DNA from: Parabacteroides sp900760525
Lineage (GTDB): Bacteria > Bacteroidota > Bacteroidia > Bacteroidales > Tannerellaceae
NCBI RefSeq assembly: GCF_049860805.1
Contig: NZ_CP187555.1
Location: forward strand, 3,906,001-3,970,000
Length of the DNA stretch: 64,000 nt
Direction: 5' to 3'
Position numbers and translations under genes: made by a program. Positions 51,681-61,707 of this stretch are shown in pieces; the first letter of the stretch is position 1, and each line of letters opens with the position of its first letter. The notes under the pieces are model-generated. The model made no database searches. It saw only the letters and a program-made list of their open reading frames with translations, and was not told the DNA's origin.

Positions 51681-54600
51681 TTAGTATACACTTACCTTAG
51701 TAACATTCGTATTGCCGGCATTGGTTAATTTCACAATGTAAATGCCTTTTGTTACCGGTATTTGCGTATTGCCACTGATACGGGCATTGTAAACGATCTT
51801 ACCGATCATGTTTACAACAGTCACCTGCAGCGGCTGCAGCGGGTTCACATAAATATTTCCCTTTCTTCCAAACACTTCGGTATTAGCAAGGGCTTCTTCA
51901 AGACCTGTGGCAGTGGTAACCGTCACTTCGCAAGTAGCCTTCTTATTCCCATCCGTGGTCGTTACGGTGATCGTTGCTTTACCTGCTTTGATGGCTTTCA
52001 CCACACCGTCTGCATCTACCGTTGCAACAGTGACGTCACTGCTTGTCCAAGTCACGCTCTGATCGTCCGCATTCGACGGGTTGATAGTAGCTGTCAATGT
52101 ATAAGTTCCGTTGACTTCAAGGGTCAAAGCGGTCTTATCAAGAGATACGCTTTCTACAGATACAGTTGTAGAGCCGCCGCCACCTTGAATCTTCTTCACT
52201 GTTGCAACAACATTTACTGTTGCATCACCGGAAACTTCATATGTTGCACCATTTGTAAAGGCTGCTCCACCAACAGTCAAAGTAGCCAGTTCATAACCGG
52301 AAGCAGGTTGTACAGAGATAACCAGCTTGTCACCACTGGCGATCGGATCACCGGAAGCCAATACAGTTTCGCCACGTTTAACAACAATCGTTCCATTTTC
52401 AGGCTGAACGAAGGAGATAACCTGAAGATCTGTCGTCTTAACTGTTACTGCTGATACTTCTACTTCTGAGAAATTATCCTTATCGGAAGGAACAAATGTC
52501 ATCACTTTATCCGTTGCATCAGCACTGACCGCTTCATTGGTACTTTTCCAAACAAATGTACCATCCGTAGAAGCTGCTCCTCCTGTTACTTCCGCACTAT
52601 GTAACATTGCACCTTTCACAACAGTTGCAATAGGTTTTGTTGTTACGGTCGGAGTTGCTTTTGTGATTTCAAATGCACCAGAAAGGACTGCACGGCAAGC
52701 CTTGTTGTTATCATCGGCAGCACGTGTCACCACTACATCATACGTACCTGCATTTACAGGGACAACTGTTATACCATCCTGCTGGAAGCTGTATGACCAA
52801 CCGGTTTTAACATCACCCGATTTAATTGTCAGATTTCCACCTTTAGCTGTTCCGTCGTATACAGCAGAAGCATTTTCCGTAACAGAAGGACTTAATGTTG
52901 CTTTCTCAACAAATGTAGCAGCAAAAGTGATGTTTTCATTAGGTGTAACCGTAGCAGAAGCATCGGTCGTATTACTTATACCACTTGTCCATCCGCTAAA
53001 CTTGTAACCTTCTGCCGGAGTTGCGATAGCAAGAAGTTCTGTATTCTTCAACGCATTGGCTCCTCCACCGCCATTATCTGCAATTTGCAAGTTACCATCC
53101 CAAACCGTGATTGTACCACCAACAGTCGGCTCAATAGACACCTTCATATCCATTAAACTACCCGGAGTACAATAGCCTACTGCATAGTTGCTGCTGGTCG
53201 GGGTAAAGATTGCAACATCAGAAGTAGACTTCAACGCCTTTGTCATCGGCTGGATTGCATCCGGTTTCTTACCTGATGACCATGCGCCGGCTACAGAAGC
53301 TACACCACCTGTTCCATCAGCTGCACTCGGACGAGCCGTAATCACGATCGGAGCCGGTGTGATCTTCAAAGTAGCTGTAGCATTCAACGCCTGGAAGTTT
53401 TCGTCTTCCGGACGGTTGATGTGTACGGTATATGTACCGGCATCAATCGGGGTAGAGACTGTCGTTCCGTTCTTTGTGTAAGAGACAGAAACGCTGTCCA
53501 GACCTGCAGGAGTCGTTTTCACTACGAATGCCTGGTTATAGCTATTATAAACGTAAGACTGTTTATCCGTATTGACAGTAACCTTTGCTTTTTCTTTTAC
53601 AATAGCCTGGACGGTCGTGTTTTCAGTCAATGTGAATGTACTGTTGTTCGGAACTTCCTTCGCATTAACCATCAGGGCTACGGCTTTGTAACCGGCATTT
53701 ACCTGATAGCCGACCTGAACCTGATCACCATAATTACCTGTTGTCTTATCAACAGTCAAGGTATAACCGGTTCCTGTTTTCTTTGTGATTGCATAAACTT
53801 CTTTTTCGAAAGAAGCTGAAACAGTCACATCGCTATTAACAGTCAGTTCGGTTCTTGCCTGAGTAGCATCCGTTAATTTGTAACCCTTATTCGGTGTACG
53901 TTCGATAATGATTGTCGTACCACTTTTAACAGAGCTTCCGGCAACGATTTCCTTACCTGCCTCTTTGTCGGTCAAGCGGATTGTACCACCTTCCGGAGTA
54001 GTAACGGTAACCTTCTTGGGTGTTTCAGGCTTAGCAACAAACGTTGCGGAAATAGTAGTGTTTGCATCTAAGAAGATTTGTCCCTTGCTCAAGGTAGAAC
54101 CGGTTGCAACGATCGCTTCTGCATTATAACTTTCAGCGGCAGCTGCCGTAACTGTCAGGATAGTTCCGTACTCCAATGTAGCCGAAGAAGAAACAGTCTG
54201 ATCAGTGCCACTCGCATCCTTATATTTTACTGTCAACGTATTGCTGTTTTCAGGAGCAGTTACAGTAACCGTAAATTTCTTCTTCGTAAATCCGGCTACG
54301 AAGCTCGTATCCTGCCCTACCGTATAAGAAGTTTCCTTATGATCTGTTTTCTCATTCCAACCGGTAAATTCATATCCTGTTTCCGGAGTGATCGTAAAGT
54401 TTAATTGAGTACCTCTTGCATAGCGGTCGGAAGTCGATTTGTTGGCAATCACCGCCTTTCCGTTTGCACTGACGCCAGTCGTTACGGTAAAGTAACGTTT
54501 TGCATTGATCACAATCGTATCTACAGCTACTTCCATTTCAGCCAAATTAGCAGGAGTAAAGACTACTGCACACTTGTTCTCACCTTCTTGCATGATCATG

Positions 54601-57600
54601 TTGGCATCTGCCCAAGAGAACGAACCTAATACTTCAGTTTCGCCAACCACAGCTTTGCCACCTTCCAGGAAGGACATAGACAAAGGTTGTCCGGCTTCGA
54701 CAGAAGTCGGTGTAGGCAAGTTACCCTTAATAACAGGAACACCCTTTGCATTGATAGACATCGTTACGGTATCATTCAATGCCAGATAAGTTGCATCTGC
54801 ATCACGAGTAAAGATTACATAGTAAGAGCCTACGTGCTTAATGGTATCGGCTTTCACTTCCACCGGATTTTTTGCAATAGTCTTATATGTAACTGTAACA
54901 TCTTTTACATCTTCCGGCGTTACCGTATAAGTGACATTCTTTACCTCTCCATCATAGAAGAACGTACTCTTCGTCACATTAATCTGGATTTTTGTCTTTT
55001 GTGACCAGAAAGTTTGTTCGTTATCCTTACCGGAAAGTTTTTCTACAAACATATTCCAGCCTGTACCGGCTACCCATTCAGCAATCTTTTCGCTACCTTC
55101 TTTGCTTGGATCGGTATCAGCCCAGATTTGAGATGTTTCTTTTAATGTGCTGTTAGAGATAGTCAGTTTAGGTTCAGCAGTGACTCCACTACCTTTACCG
55201 ACTTCGATACCACCCCAAGCGTTGTCAGAAGTAGTCAACTTATCGGCTGTCACAGTTGAACCGTTCACCAAAAGGCCACCTGCTTTGTTACCAGACAAAG
55301 TTACATTCGTCAGTTTCACACTGTCAGAACCGAACACATGCAAACCATAATTATCAGATTGAGTGATCTTGATATTTTCCAATGAGACATTTTTTGTACT
55401 CTTAATGGTAACCAGATTATCACCTGCTGTTGCCGATCCGGCTTGTGTTGCCTGTGTAATAGTAGTAATTGCATTATCCGTTCCTACTGTTCCTATCAAG
55501 GTGATTGGATTCGTAATTTCCAGATTAGAGGCAAGTGAGTAGTCAACTGCCTCCAAGTTAATCCGGTTCGCTTTAGCGGATAAAGCGGCAGCCAGTCTGG
55601 CCGAAGTAGATGCTACAACGTTTAAAGTACCATTATTTGTCAGGGTTGCTCCTGATTCTGTTGCATATTCCAATCCTCCATTCAAGTTCCAAGTTTTACC
55701 TTCCGCAATCGTAAAAGCCGTCTTGGCAGCATCCTTACCATTATTAAAAGAAGCGACCTTAACCGGAGCACCTTCTACGGTAACATTTGCATTTTCCAAG
55801 CCATCGCTTAAACCCAATGTCGGGGTCTTCGTACATTCATTAAAAGAGAATGAAATCGTACCGGGAGAAACAACTTCAGCACCGGAGGAAGCATAATCTT
55901 TTTTCCAGTTTACTGTTCCACCGATATAAGCAGTAACGTTTTCCGGGAATGTACATTTATTAAAGTTCAATGTAACATTCTTCACGTGCCCGCGATTAAT
56001 ACTGGCAATTTCGGTAGTATAATTTTTTTCCATACTTGTAAACGTACATCCGGTCAATGTCCCGATAACCTCATCCGAACCGCCGTTCGAGCCATTACCG
56101 AAAATACCGACCAAAGAAGTTGCAGAATCCGTAGTTCCGCTTATAGTAGCTGTTGCTTTTTTCACATAGCCACCCCAACCGTCTGCTCCACCAATAGATA
56201 CATAGCAGAATGTACCACCTGTAATGGTAAGAGTACCCTCGTTGACCGTATTCGTGCATTTATCAAATGCCGGATACTTACCAGCCGTTGTCAGACCGCT
56301 TTCCATACCGCCACACATAACCCAAGCACCAGCATCCATCGTAACTTTACTGATTGTAATATTCACAGTATTAGACTTGGAATAATATAAACCACCACCC
56401 ATTATATTGTGAGCTTCACCTCCGACAACATTAATAACAGTATTGCCTGTTACACCTGCGGGTTTGGCCGTTGCAGCAGCAGTGGAACCATTGCTCTCAC
56501 CATATCCACCACCGAACAGATTCATTATTTTTCCACTCTTCATCGTAATCTTGGAAGATGAAACCGTTGCATTCTTGCTACCACCGAAAACAACCGGCTT
56601 CTTACTGGTTTCCACTTCCAAAACATCGTTCGTATTATCTACACTGATTTTAACCAGACCGTCCTTTGAACCTTTTTCAATAGTGATCGGCTGACCATTC
56701 GCATAAACAAATGTATATCCAGCATTCCAATTAGCAGGTTTACTTGGGAAGTTCTGATAGAATTCTACCGTCAATTTCGAGTTCGTCCAATAGCGCATTT
56801 CTTCAGTACTTGCACCCTGCACGCCAAGATAAGAATGCCAATCAGCCGGAGCAACCACTACTGATTCCGAATCCTTCAATTCAGACCAAATTTTGGATTG
56901 TTCGGCAAATGTGGAATTGGCGTCAAATGTAAAGGAGGGAGAATACGCTGGAGTTCCTTCGTCTATATTCACACCACCCCAGGTATTGCCTTCCGTTTTC
57001 AATCTCCGAGCATCCACAGTAGAATGAACCAACAGACCTGCTGTTGCATTATTTTTTAATACCACAATATCCAAAACAGTCTTCATCGGTGACTGGGCGT
57101 TGATACCGGCTGCTTTAGAACCTTCTATCTGGAGGTCGGTCAGAGTAACAATGTCATTAGCCGTCTCACCGGAGATTGTTATTAAATTAGCTTTTTCAGG
57201 CCAAGTAGCATCTGCCTTTGCTTTTAAAATCGTCGTAGGAACATATTCCGGACTGGTTGTAGGTACTCCATGAAGAGCAAGAGGCCTGTCGATTTTAAGT
57301 TGTCGGCTCAATTCATAAGTACCGGCCGCCAAAGAAATATCAGTAATTGTAGCAAAGCCTAAATTGATCGTAGAATCAAGTTGGGCGGCTGTTGTTATGC
57401 TTTCTGATGACTGATCTTTTGTCCAAACATACGCCAATGCACTATTGTTTGAAGTATGCAAGGTAGCCTGTTGCAAAGAACGGAACCATTTTTCGCCTGT
57501 CGGTATTACGACAGAAGCAATTATTTCAGCTACAGAACTTTCCGGATTCTGACTCCACTCCGAATAAGCATGTCTGTCGTAGTAAGCAATCTGAGGAACA

Positions 57601-58274
57601 TCAGTCTCTCCTATCGTACCGCTAACCAACGTGAACTTCGGCATATTCTCTACTTGGCGAGACAATTTAACAGCAAATTTTCCATTACCATCAGTGGTAA
57701 AGCTCTTTGCTGTCAACTGAGATGAGTTCAGGTGCAAACCACCTTCGGCATTGCCATTCAAAGCAACGTTCTCGAATGTCAAATTATTCAGATTATAAAG
57801 ATTGAAAGCTAAAATATTCGTATTCGTAACAGTCAGATTCTTGAATGTTACAGGAACACTACCGTAACCGTCAAAATAGAATACATAATTTTTAGTTGCA
57901 TCAAAACTTCCCCCTACGGTATTCGTCGTATTTACACCGGTTATTTTATGGTTTCCTCCATCAATTGTTAAAGATGTAAATTTACCACCGGTGACGTTCA
58001 GATAGAACATACCTTGCCACACCGAATTTTTAGGCCCCATAAAATTAAGCCCCTCATCAGAAATGTTCAAATCTGCCCCCAAAACAATCGTAGCAGCCTG
58101 CGAACTTCCTGAGTTTAATTCTGTCAACACGTTTTGTAACCCCTTGGCAGTAGTCACCGTGTAATTACCATCACCAGTCTGGGTGTAACCATCACCAGTG
58201 TCTTGTGCCTGCATCCACCCTACACTCGTTATCGTCATAAAAAACGATAACAACATAAGTAATCTTCTCTTCAT
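51681..58274 (-). CDS. Giant multidomain surface protein (beta-helix, MBG, InlB-like repeats, BIG2, T9SS-like end)
   Basis: A 2197-residue protein with a signal peptide (M-K-R-R-L-L-M-L-L-S-F-F-M-T, cut after Q-A). Two related right-handed beta-helix modules (about 25-520 and 890-1120) share N-x-W-G-G-x-x-x-x-x-G and later W-x-x blocks. A glycine-rich segment with G-G-G-Y-G-E-S-N and V-V-G-G-E-A-H-N-I-M-G-G-G lies between. Then come MBG-like domains, several InlB/B-repeat domains (G-Y-E-F-T-G-W-N, G-Y-K-F-S-G-W-T), a BIG2 domain (S-V-S-L-D-K-T-A-L-T-L) and a C-terminal domain. That last domain (V-F-G-R-K-G-N-I-Y-V-N-P through K-G-I-Y-I-V-K-L) resembles type IX secretion sorting or Parabacteroides DUF6383 domains. 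It is probably a surface adhesin or glycan-binding protein; no enzymatic motif is seen. Confidence 0.88.
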   Translation of the reverse strand: MKRRLLMLLSFFMTITSVGWMQAQDTGDGYTQTGDGNYTVTTAKGLQNVLTELNSGSSQAATIVLGADLNISDEGLNFMGPKNSVWQGMFYLNVTGGKFTSLTIDGGNHKITGVNTTNTVGGSFDATKNYVFYFDGYGSVPVTFKNLTVTNTNILAFNLYNLNNLTFENVALNGNAEGGLHLNSSQLTAKSFTTDGNGKFAVKLSRQVENMPKFTLVSGTIGETDVPQIAYYDRHAYSEWSQNPESSVAEIIASVVIPTGEKWFRSLQQATLHTSNNSALAYVWTKDQSSESITTAAQLDSTINLGFATITDISLAAGTYELSRQLKIDRPLALHGVPTTSPEYVPTTILKAKADATWPEKANLITISGETANDIVTLTDLQIEGSKAAGINAQSPMKTVLDIVVLKNNATAGLLVHSTVDARRLKTEGNTWGGVNIDEGTPAYSPSFTFDANSTFAEQSKIWSELKDSESVVVAPADWHSYLGVQGASTEEMRYWTNSKLTVEFYQNFPSKPANWNAGYTFVYANGQPITIEKGSKDGLVKISVDNTNDVLEVETSKKPVVFGGSKNATVSSSKITMKSGKIMNLFGGGYGESNGSTAAATAKPAGVTGNTVINVVGGEAHNIMGGGLYYSKSNTVNITISKVTMDAGAWVMCGGMESGLTTAGKYPAFDKCTNTVNEGTLTITGGTFCYVSIGGADGWGGYVKKATATISGTTDSATSLVGIFGNGSNGGSDEVIGTLTGCTFTSMEKNYTTEIASINRGHVKNVTLNFNKCTFPENVTAYIGGTVNWKKDYASSGAEVVSPGTISFSFNECTKTPTLGLSDGLENANVTVEGAPVKVASFNNGKDAAKTAFTIAEGKTWNLNGGLEYATESGATLTNNGTLNVVASTSARLAAALSAKANRINLEAVDYSLASNLEITNPITLIGTVGTDNAITTITQATQAGSATAGDNLVTIKSTKNVSLENIKITQSDNYGLHVFGSDSVKLTNVTLSGNKAGGLLVNGSTVTADKLTTSDNAWGGIEVGKGSGVTAEPKLTISNSTLKETSQIWADTDPSKEGSEKIAEWVAGTGWNMFVEKLSGKDNEQTFWSQKTKIQINVTKSTFFYDGEVKNVTYTVTPEDVKDVTVTYKTIAKNPVEVKADTIKHVGSYYVIFTRDADATYLALNDTVTMSINAKGVPVIKGNLPTPTSVEAGQPLSMSFLEGGKAVVGETEVLGSFSWADANMIMQEGENKCAVVFTPANLAEMEVAVDTIVINAKRYFTVTTGVSANGKAVIANKSTSDRYARGTQLNFTITPETGYEFTGWNEKTDHKETSYTVGQDTSFVAGFTKKKFTVTVTAPENSNTLTVKYKDASGTDQTVSSSATLEYGTILTVTAAAAESYNAEAIVATGSTLSKGQIFLDANTTISATFVAKPETPKKVTVTTPEGGTIRLTDKEAGKEIVAGSSVKSGTTIIIERTPNKGYKLTDATQARTELTVNSDVTVSASFEKEVYAITKKTGTGYTLTVDKTTGNYGDQVQVGYQVNAGYKAVALMVNAKEVPNNSTFTLTENTTVQAIVKEKAKVTVNTDKQSYVYNSYNQAFVVKTTPAGLDSVSVSYTKNGTTVSTPIDAGTYTVHINRPEDENFQALNATATLKITPAPIVITARPSAADGTGGVASVAGAWSSGKKPDAIQPMTKALKSTSDVAIFTPTSSNYAVGYCTPGSLMDMKVSIEPTVGGTITVWDGNLQIADNGGGGANALKNTELLAIATPAEGYKFSGWTSGISNTTDASATVTPNENITFAATFVEKATLSPSVTENASAVYDGTAKGGNLTIKSGDVKTGWSYSFQQDGITVVPVNAGTYDVVVTRAADDNNKACRAVLSGAFEITKATPTVTTKPIATVVKGAMLHSAEVTGGAASTDGTFVWKSTNEAVSADATDKVMTFVPSDKDNFSEVEVSAVTVKTTDLQVISFVQPENGTIVVKRGETVLASGDPIASGDKLVISVQPASGYELATLTVGGAAFTNGATYEVSGDATVNVVATVKKIQGGGGSTTVSVESVSLDKTALTLEVNGTYTLTATINPSNADDQSVTWTSSDVTVATVDADGVVKAIKAGKATITVTTTDGNKKATCEVTVTTATGLEEALANTEVFGRKGNIYVNPLQPLQVTVVNMIGKIVYNARISGNTQIPVTKGIYIVKLTNAGNTNVTKVSVY

Positions 58275-58417
58275 AATTTTATAATTAAAGTATTAATAAT
58301 AAGTCCATTAAAATGACATTTTTCATTTTTACTTTAATCGCTTTATTAACTTACCCTATACAAATATTTACATCTAAAAGTAGTTAACAGGTGTGATTTT
58401 ATGTACTTTGACGATCG

Positions 58418-58447
58418 AAAACGATCGTTTTTTTTAGTCATTTTTAG
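58418..58447. repeat. Half copy of the CGATCG palindrome
   Basis: AAAACGATCGTTTTTTTTAG followed by TCATTTTT repeats the right half and centre of the perfect palindrome at 58561, about 150 bases away. Its left arm differs. Confidence 0.85.
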
Positions 58448-58560
58448 GCTGGTTGCGGGTTTGGAGAGATTTTTGAAAAAAAATAATTGCAGATCTTGAA
58501 TTTTAAAGAGTTTTTATTTCAAAATAATTTGGTGGAATAGAAAAAAATACCGTCATTTGG

Positions 58561-58594
58561 ATGACTAAAAAAAACGATCGTTTTTTTTAGTCAT
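58561..58594. repeat. Perfect 34-bp palindrome, ATGACT-A8-CGATCG-T8-AGTCAT
   Basis: Both strands read the same over 34 bases with no central spacer. It lies in the 514-base gap between the giant surface protein (start 58274) and the virE-like gene (end 58789). The gap holds no gene I can see and is AT-rich. The palindrome could act as a bidirectional terminator, a protein-binding site or a cruciform. Confidence 0.9.
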
Positions 58595-58788
58595 TTTTTT
58601 AGTAGATTTTTGATCTACCAATAGGACATAGTTGTTAAAATAGAGTAGTATTTTATCAAAAACACTTACATTTTTCCCCAAAAACCTGCCGGGAGTTTTC
58701 CAAATGTATTTTTACAAAACGACGTTTTCGGAGGAGAGTTTCCGCACATTCCGCACGTTCCGCACTATACACTTTTCCGCTGGAGGTT

Positions 58789-61179
58789 TTATCTGTTTTT
58801 CAGCTTGTTACGCATATATTTTCCTTTCGTGATCCGCACGATCAGGCCCTTTTTGCACCAGCGTGTGAGGGCCGATTCGACCGTTCTTTTTTCCATTCCG
58901 AGGAGATGACCCTTTTCTATGGCTTCGCAAGTGTTAAAATTCTCACCCAGTTCCGAAAATAACTGTTCGCTGATGATCGGGTTCGAAATCGGCTTGAGCA
59001 CTTCGTCTTTTTTCAAGAGCGTGCTGAGCACGAGGGAATGGTTGAGACAGTGGAAAATGATCTGGATCGCGGTATAGAAATCTTCGTCGCTGATCTTTAT
59101 ATTCTTTTCGTTGAGACGTCGTTCGCCTTTGCGGAGGCCGGTAAAGATCATACAGATACGGAAGTGGATCATACCCAGGCGGAAGAGGATAGCCGTCTTG
59201 TCGCCCTCACCGAAGGCACGTAGGCGTTCCAGTTCGAGGGGGAAGACTTCGTTCATATAGGCACGCTGGCTTTCGGTGTAGCTCACCCAGGTGGGATGCT
59301 GGTCGAGGAAGAGGGCGATCTCCTGGAGCGAGTGGCCGAGGTCGTAGTAGTAGTTTCCGCGCCGAGGCGTATCGTCGGCATCGGTCAGCGGTTTCCATTG
59401 GCTCTGTCCGGAGATGTAGAAGCAGAGGAGGCGGCTGAAGAGGCCGTCTTCGGTAGAGTGGATCAGGCGTGTCACCTGTCCTTCGGTGCCGCTGAAGACG
59501 AGCGCCATGCGGGGGAAAGTGCTGGAATAGTATTTGTCCTGCTTCGTGTCCTTGCTGACCTGTTCGTGTTGGAAGATCTGGTTCAGGAGGTCGTGATACT
59601 GTCCGTGGTCCTGCTCCATCGAGTTGTTGAGCACGTCTATCTCGGTTTCACACATCAGAGAGGCATAGTGGCCGTTGTCGGCCAACTGTTCGATCATACG
59701 CGGACGGGAGATGTTGCCGGCCAGTTCGATTCCTTTTTGGCGTACACATTCCGGTTCGTCGGACAGTTCGCCTTTTGATTTTAATACTTTAAGCATGTCA
59801 AAATTGTATTGTTTCATTTTATTGTTATAAACTTTCACTTCTTTAGCCGATTCGCGTCGGATGCCTTCGGCGTAGACATGAAAGACTTTGTGTATCTTAT
59901 TGATCATCCCCTTCCCTGAGGAGGCGGCACCCGCGACGCAGCAGTAAAGAGGCGGTTCGCAGAGGGCATTCTGGTAGGAGCCGCTCACGTTGGGCATGGC
60001 TGCCGAAAAGATGCCGAGGCTGCCGACGAGCGCGACCGAACGTTCGACCTCGGTCAGCCCTTCGGTGAACATTTCTTTGAAGAACGGAGGGAGATGTTCG
60101 TAAACCGCATCCGGGAAACATTGAGCCATCTCTTTCGCTTTTTCCAACCGTTTGTATTCCAATCCTATATCTGTATTTTCCTCCAGCGGAGGAGTGTATA
60201 GTGCGGAACATGCGGAATGTGCGGATGAGACCTCCTTTTCCGGGCTTCGGACAGATGCTCCGAAAGTGAATTCCTTGCGGTTGCATCCATGCTCGGCGCG
60301 CCCTTTGGCGTAGGCCGAAGCGATCACTTTCGACACCTCTTTGTCGCCGAAATCCGGCTGCACATAGCGGGCGATGCATTCCCGTACCACCGCCTGCTCG
60401 TCGAACCCGGCCCGGTTCAGCGTGAAAGCCAAGCTCACCAAGTTCGCATGCCGTTGTCCTTTCACCCAGGCTAAGGAAAGGTCGGCAACGTCGAGATAGC
60501 GGCGAAGGCAGTCGCCGCTATCAGTTGAAAGTTGAGAGTTGAAAGTTGAAAGTTTTTTGCCGCTTTTCCCACTTTCAACTTTCACCTTTCCACTTTCAAC
60601 TGCATACGCGGTTGCCTGCGTATTCACATAGGCCTCAGGGTCATGGCACAGGAGCGCGGTGCGGGTGAAGTCGGTGCAGGTATGGTCGACCGGGTGGCCG
60701 AACTCGGTTTCAAAAAACTGATGGACGACGTCGCAGGCGACAGCATGGCTTTCGTGGCCTGTATCGACACGGACCATCAGGTGCAGGCCGTCTCCGCTTG
60801 CGCTGACATGGGCGAAGGCGACAAAAGGGTAGGCGCGGCAACGTTCGAGCAGCTCGGCCGGAGGGCAGGTGAGGTGGTCGAAATCGACTAACAGGCTGCT
60901 TAAGTAGTCGCCGGCCTCCTCCGTACGCCGTTCGCCGGGAAAGAGGCAGGAGACGGCAATGGCGGGGAGCTGCATTTTCAGCGCCTTCGCCTTCGCGGGA
61001 TTGCCTTCGGCAATGGCACGCCGTATCTCGCCGGTGATGTGGCGCAAGGCGGGGCCTTTGACAAGTTCATACACTTCACTGAGCGACAGGGTCTTCCCCG
61101 TAGTCAGTTGGAACAGGTTCTCATAATAGCAGAAACGGGATTCCCCGCCTGCCGTGCTTTTCTGTTTTTCTTCTTGCAT
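58789..61179 (-). CDS. VirE-N/DUF3987-type protein with in-frame repeat insertion
   Basis: A 796-residue protein of the BT4734/VirE type. The N-terminal domain (about 15-200) is a primase-like fold with L-L-V-D-F-D-H-L near 90-100 and H-V-S-A-S-G-D-G-L-H near 130. A linker follows, then a DUF3987-like ATPase region (about 360-700) with A-G-A-A-S-S-G-K-G-M as its P-loop variant. The C-terminus is a winged-helix. Residues about 193-220 (V-E-S-G-K-V-K-V-E-S-G-K-S) are encoded by a heptanucleotide inverted repeat. Members occur with HU and DUF4248 genes in many Bacteroidales loci; a role in replication or mobile-element control is suspected. Confidence 0.85.
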   Translation of the reverse strand: MQEEKQKSTAGGESRFCYYENLFQLTTGKTLSLSEVYELVKGPALRHITGEIRRAIAEGNPAKAKALKMQLPAIAVSCLFPGERRTEEAGDYLSSLLVDFDHLTCPPAELLERCRAYPFVAFAHVSASGDGLHLMVRVDTGHESHAVACDVVHQFFETEFGHPVDHTCTDFTRTALLCHDPEAYVNTQATAYAVESGKVKVESGKSGKKLSTFNSQLSTDSGDCLRRYLDVADLSLAWVKGQRHANLVSLAFTLNRAGFDEQAVVRECIARYVQPDFGDKEVSKVIASAYAKGRAEHGCNRKEFTFGASVRSPEKEVSSAHSACSALYTPPLEENTDIGLEYKRLEKAKEMAQCFPDAVYEHLPPFFKEMFTEGLTEVERSVALVGSLGIFSAAMPNVSGSYQNALCEPPLYCCVAGAASSGKGMINKIHKVFHVYAEGIRRESAKEVKVYNNKMKQYNFDMLKVLKSKGELSDEPECVRQKGIELAGNISRPRMIEQLADNGHYASLMCETEIDVLNNSMEQDHGQYHDLLNQIFQHEQVSKDTKQDKYYSSTFPRMALVFSGTEGQVTRLIHSTEDGLFSRLLCFYISGQSQWKPLTDADDTPRRGNYYYDLGHSLQEIALFLDQHPTWVSYTESQRAYMNEVFPLELERLRAFGEGDKTAILFRLGMIHFRICMIFTGLRKGERRLNEKNIKISDEDFYTAIQIIFHCLNHSLVLSTLLKKDEVLKPISNPIISEQLFSELGENFNTCEAIEKGHLLGMEKRTVESALTRWCKKGLIVRITKGKYMRNKLKNR
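60522..60602. repeat. GAAAGTT heptanucleotide inverted repeat inside the virE-like gene
   Basis: The left arm is CAGTTGAAAG plus further 7-mers (60522-60552). The right arm, ending CTTTCAACTG (60593-60602), is the inverse, with a short C/T-rich loop between. The reading frame passes through without stops. The unit is the same as at 3957-4039 and 5186-5212. Confidence 0.88.
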
Positions 61180-61191
61180 AATGCTTGAATT

Positions 61192-61416
61192 TTAAGGTTC
61201 ACCTAAGTGTTCGATGATGCACATCGCCTGCTTGGGCGTGAATAGTTTCTTGCCGGGATGCCAGTCCAATGCCAGGAGCTTGTCCTTCAAGTCACCGCTC
61301 AGGCGTATCCAGCGGGACAGTTTGTCGGTGGCCGACTTGGGCGACGAGCCGGGAAAATAGCAGAGGGCGAGTTCGTAAACGGCCCATACTTTGGAATAAT
61401 TTGCTTCGTTTTCCAT
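61192..61416 (-). CDS. DUF4248 family protein
   Basis: A 74-residue protein starting at M-E-N-E-A-N-Y-S-K-V-W (a longer frame adds 13 unsupported residues). The sequence A-L-C-Y-F-P-G-S-S-P-K-S-A-T-D-K-L-S-R-W-I and F-T-P-K-Q-A-M-C-I-I-E-H-L-G-E-P match DUF4248, a small helical, probably DNA-binding protein always next to VirE-like genes. Its stop is 12 bases from the virE-like start, so the two are one operon. An AGCGTT-ttattt-AACGCT hairpin lies around the start region. Confidence 0.85.
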   Translation of the reverse strand: MENEANYSKVWAVYELALCYFPGSSPKSATDKLSRWIRLSGDLKDKLLALDWHPGKKLFTPKQAMCIIEHLGEP

Positions 61417-61649
61417 GTTATTTAGCGTTTTATTTAACGCTGTAAATGTAGGCATAATTATTTGAATGACAATGATTTAATTGACTTATTATTATAGAAA
61501 ATCGGTCGACCCCCACCCCCGGCTTTCCAATGAATGCAGGTTATCTTGCGTATGACCGCTTATAGCTTGTTTTAACTGTTTTCGACGCAAAAAGACGGAG
61601 AAGGGAACAGCAGGGCGGAGAAGGGCGTCAGACGGGAAGGGACGTGTCG

Positions 61650-61657
61650 TATCTTTG
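61650..61657 (+). promoter_or_regulatory. -7 promoter box TATCTTTG
   Basis: Matches TAnnTTTG, 50 bases before the second HU-like gene. The rest of the 61417-61707 gap shows no gene. Confidence 0.65.
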
Positions 61658-61707
61658 ATATACAGACCGACGAAAAAACAGTTTTTAACCTTTAAATTTC
61701 AACGATT

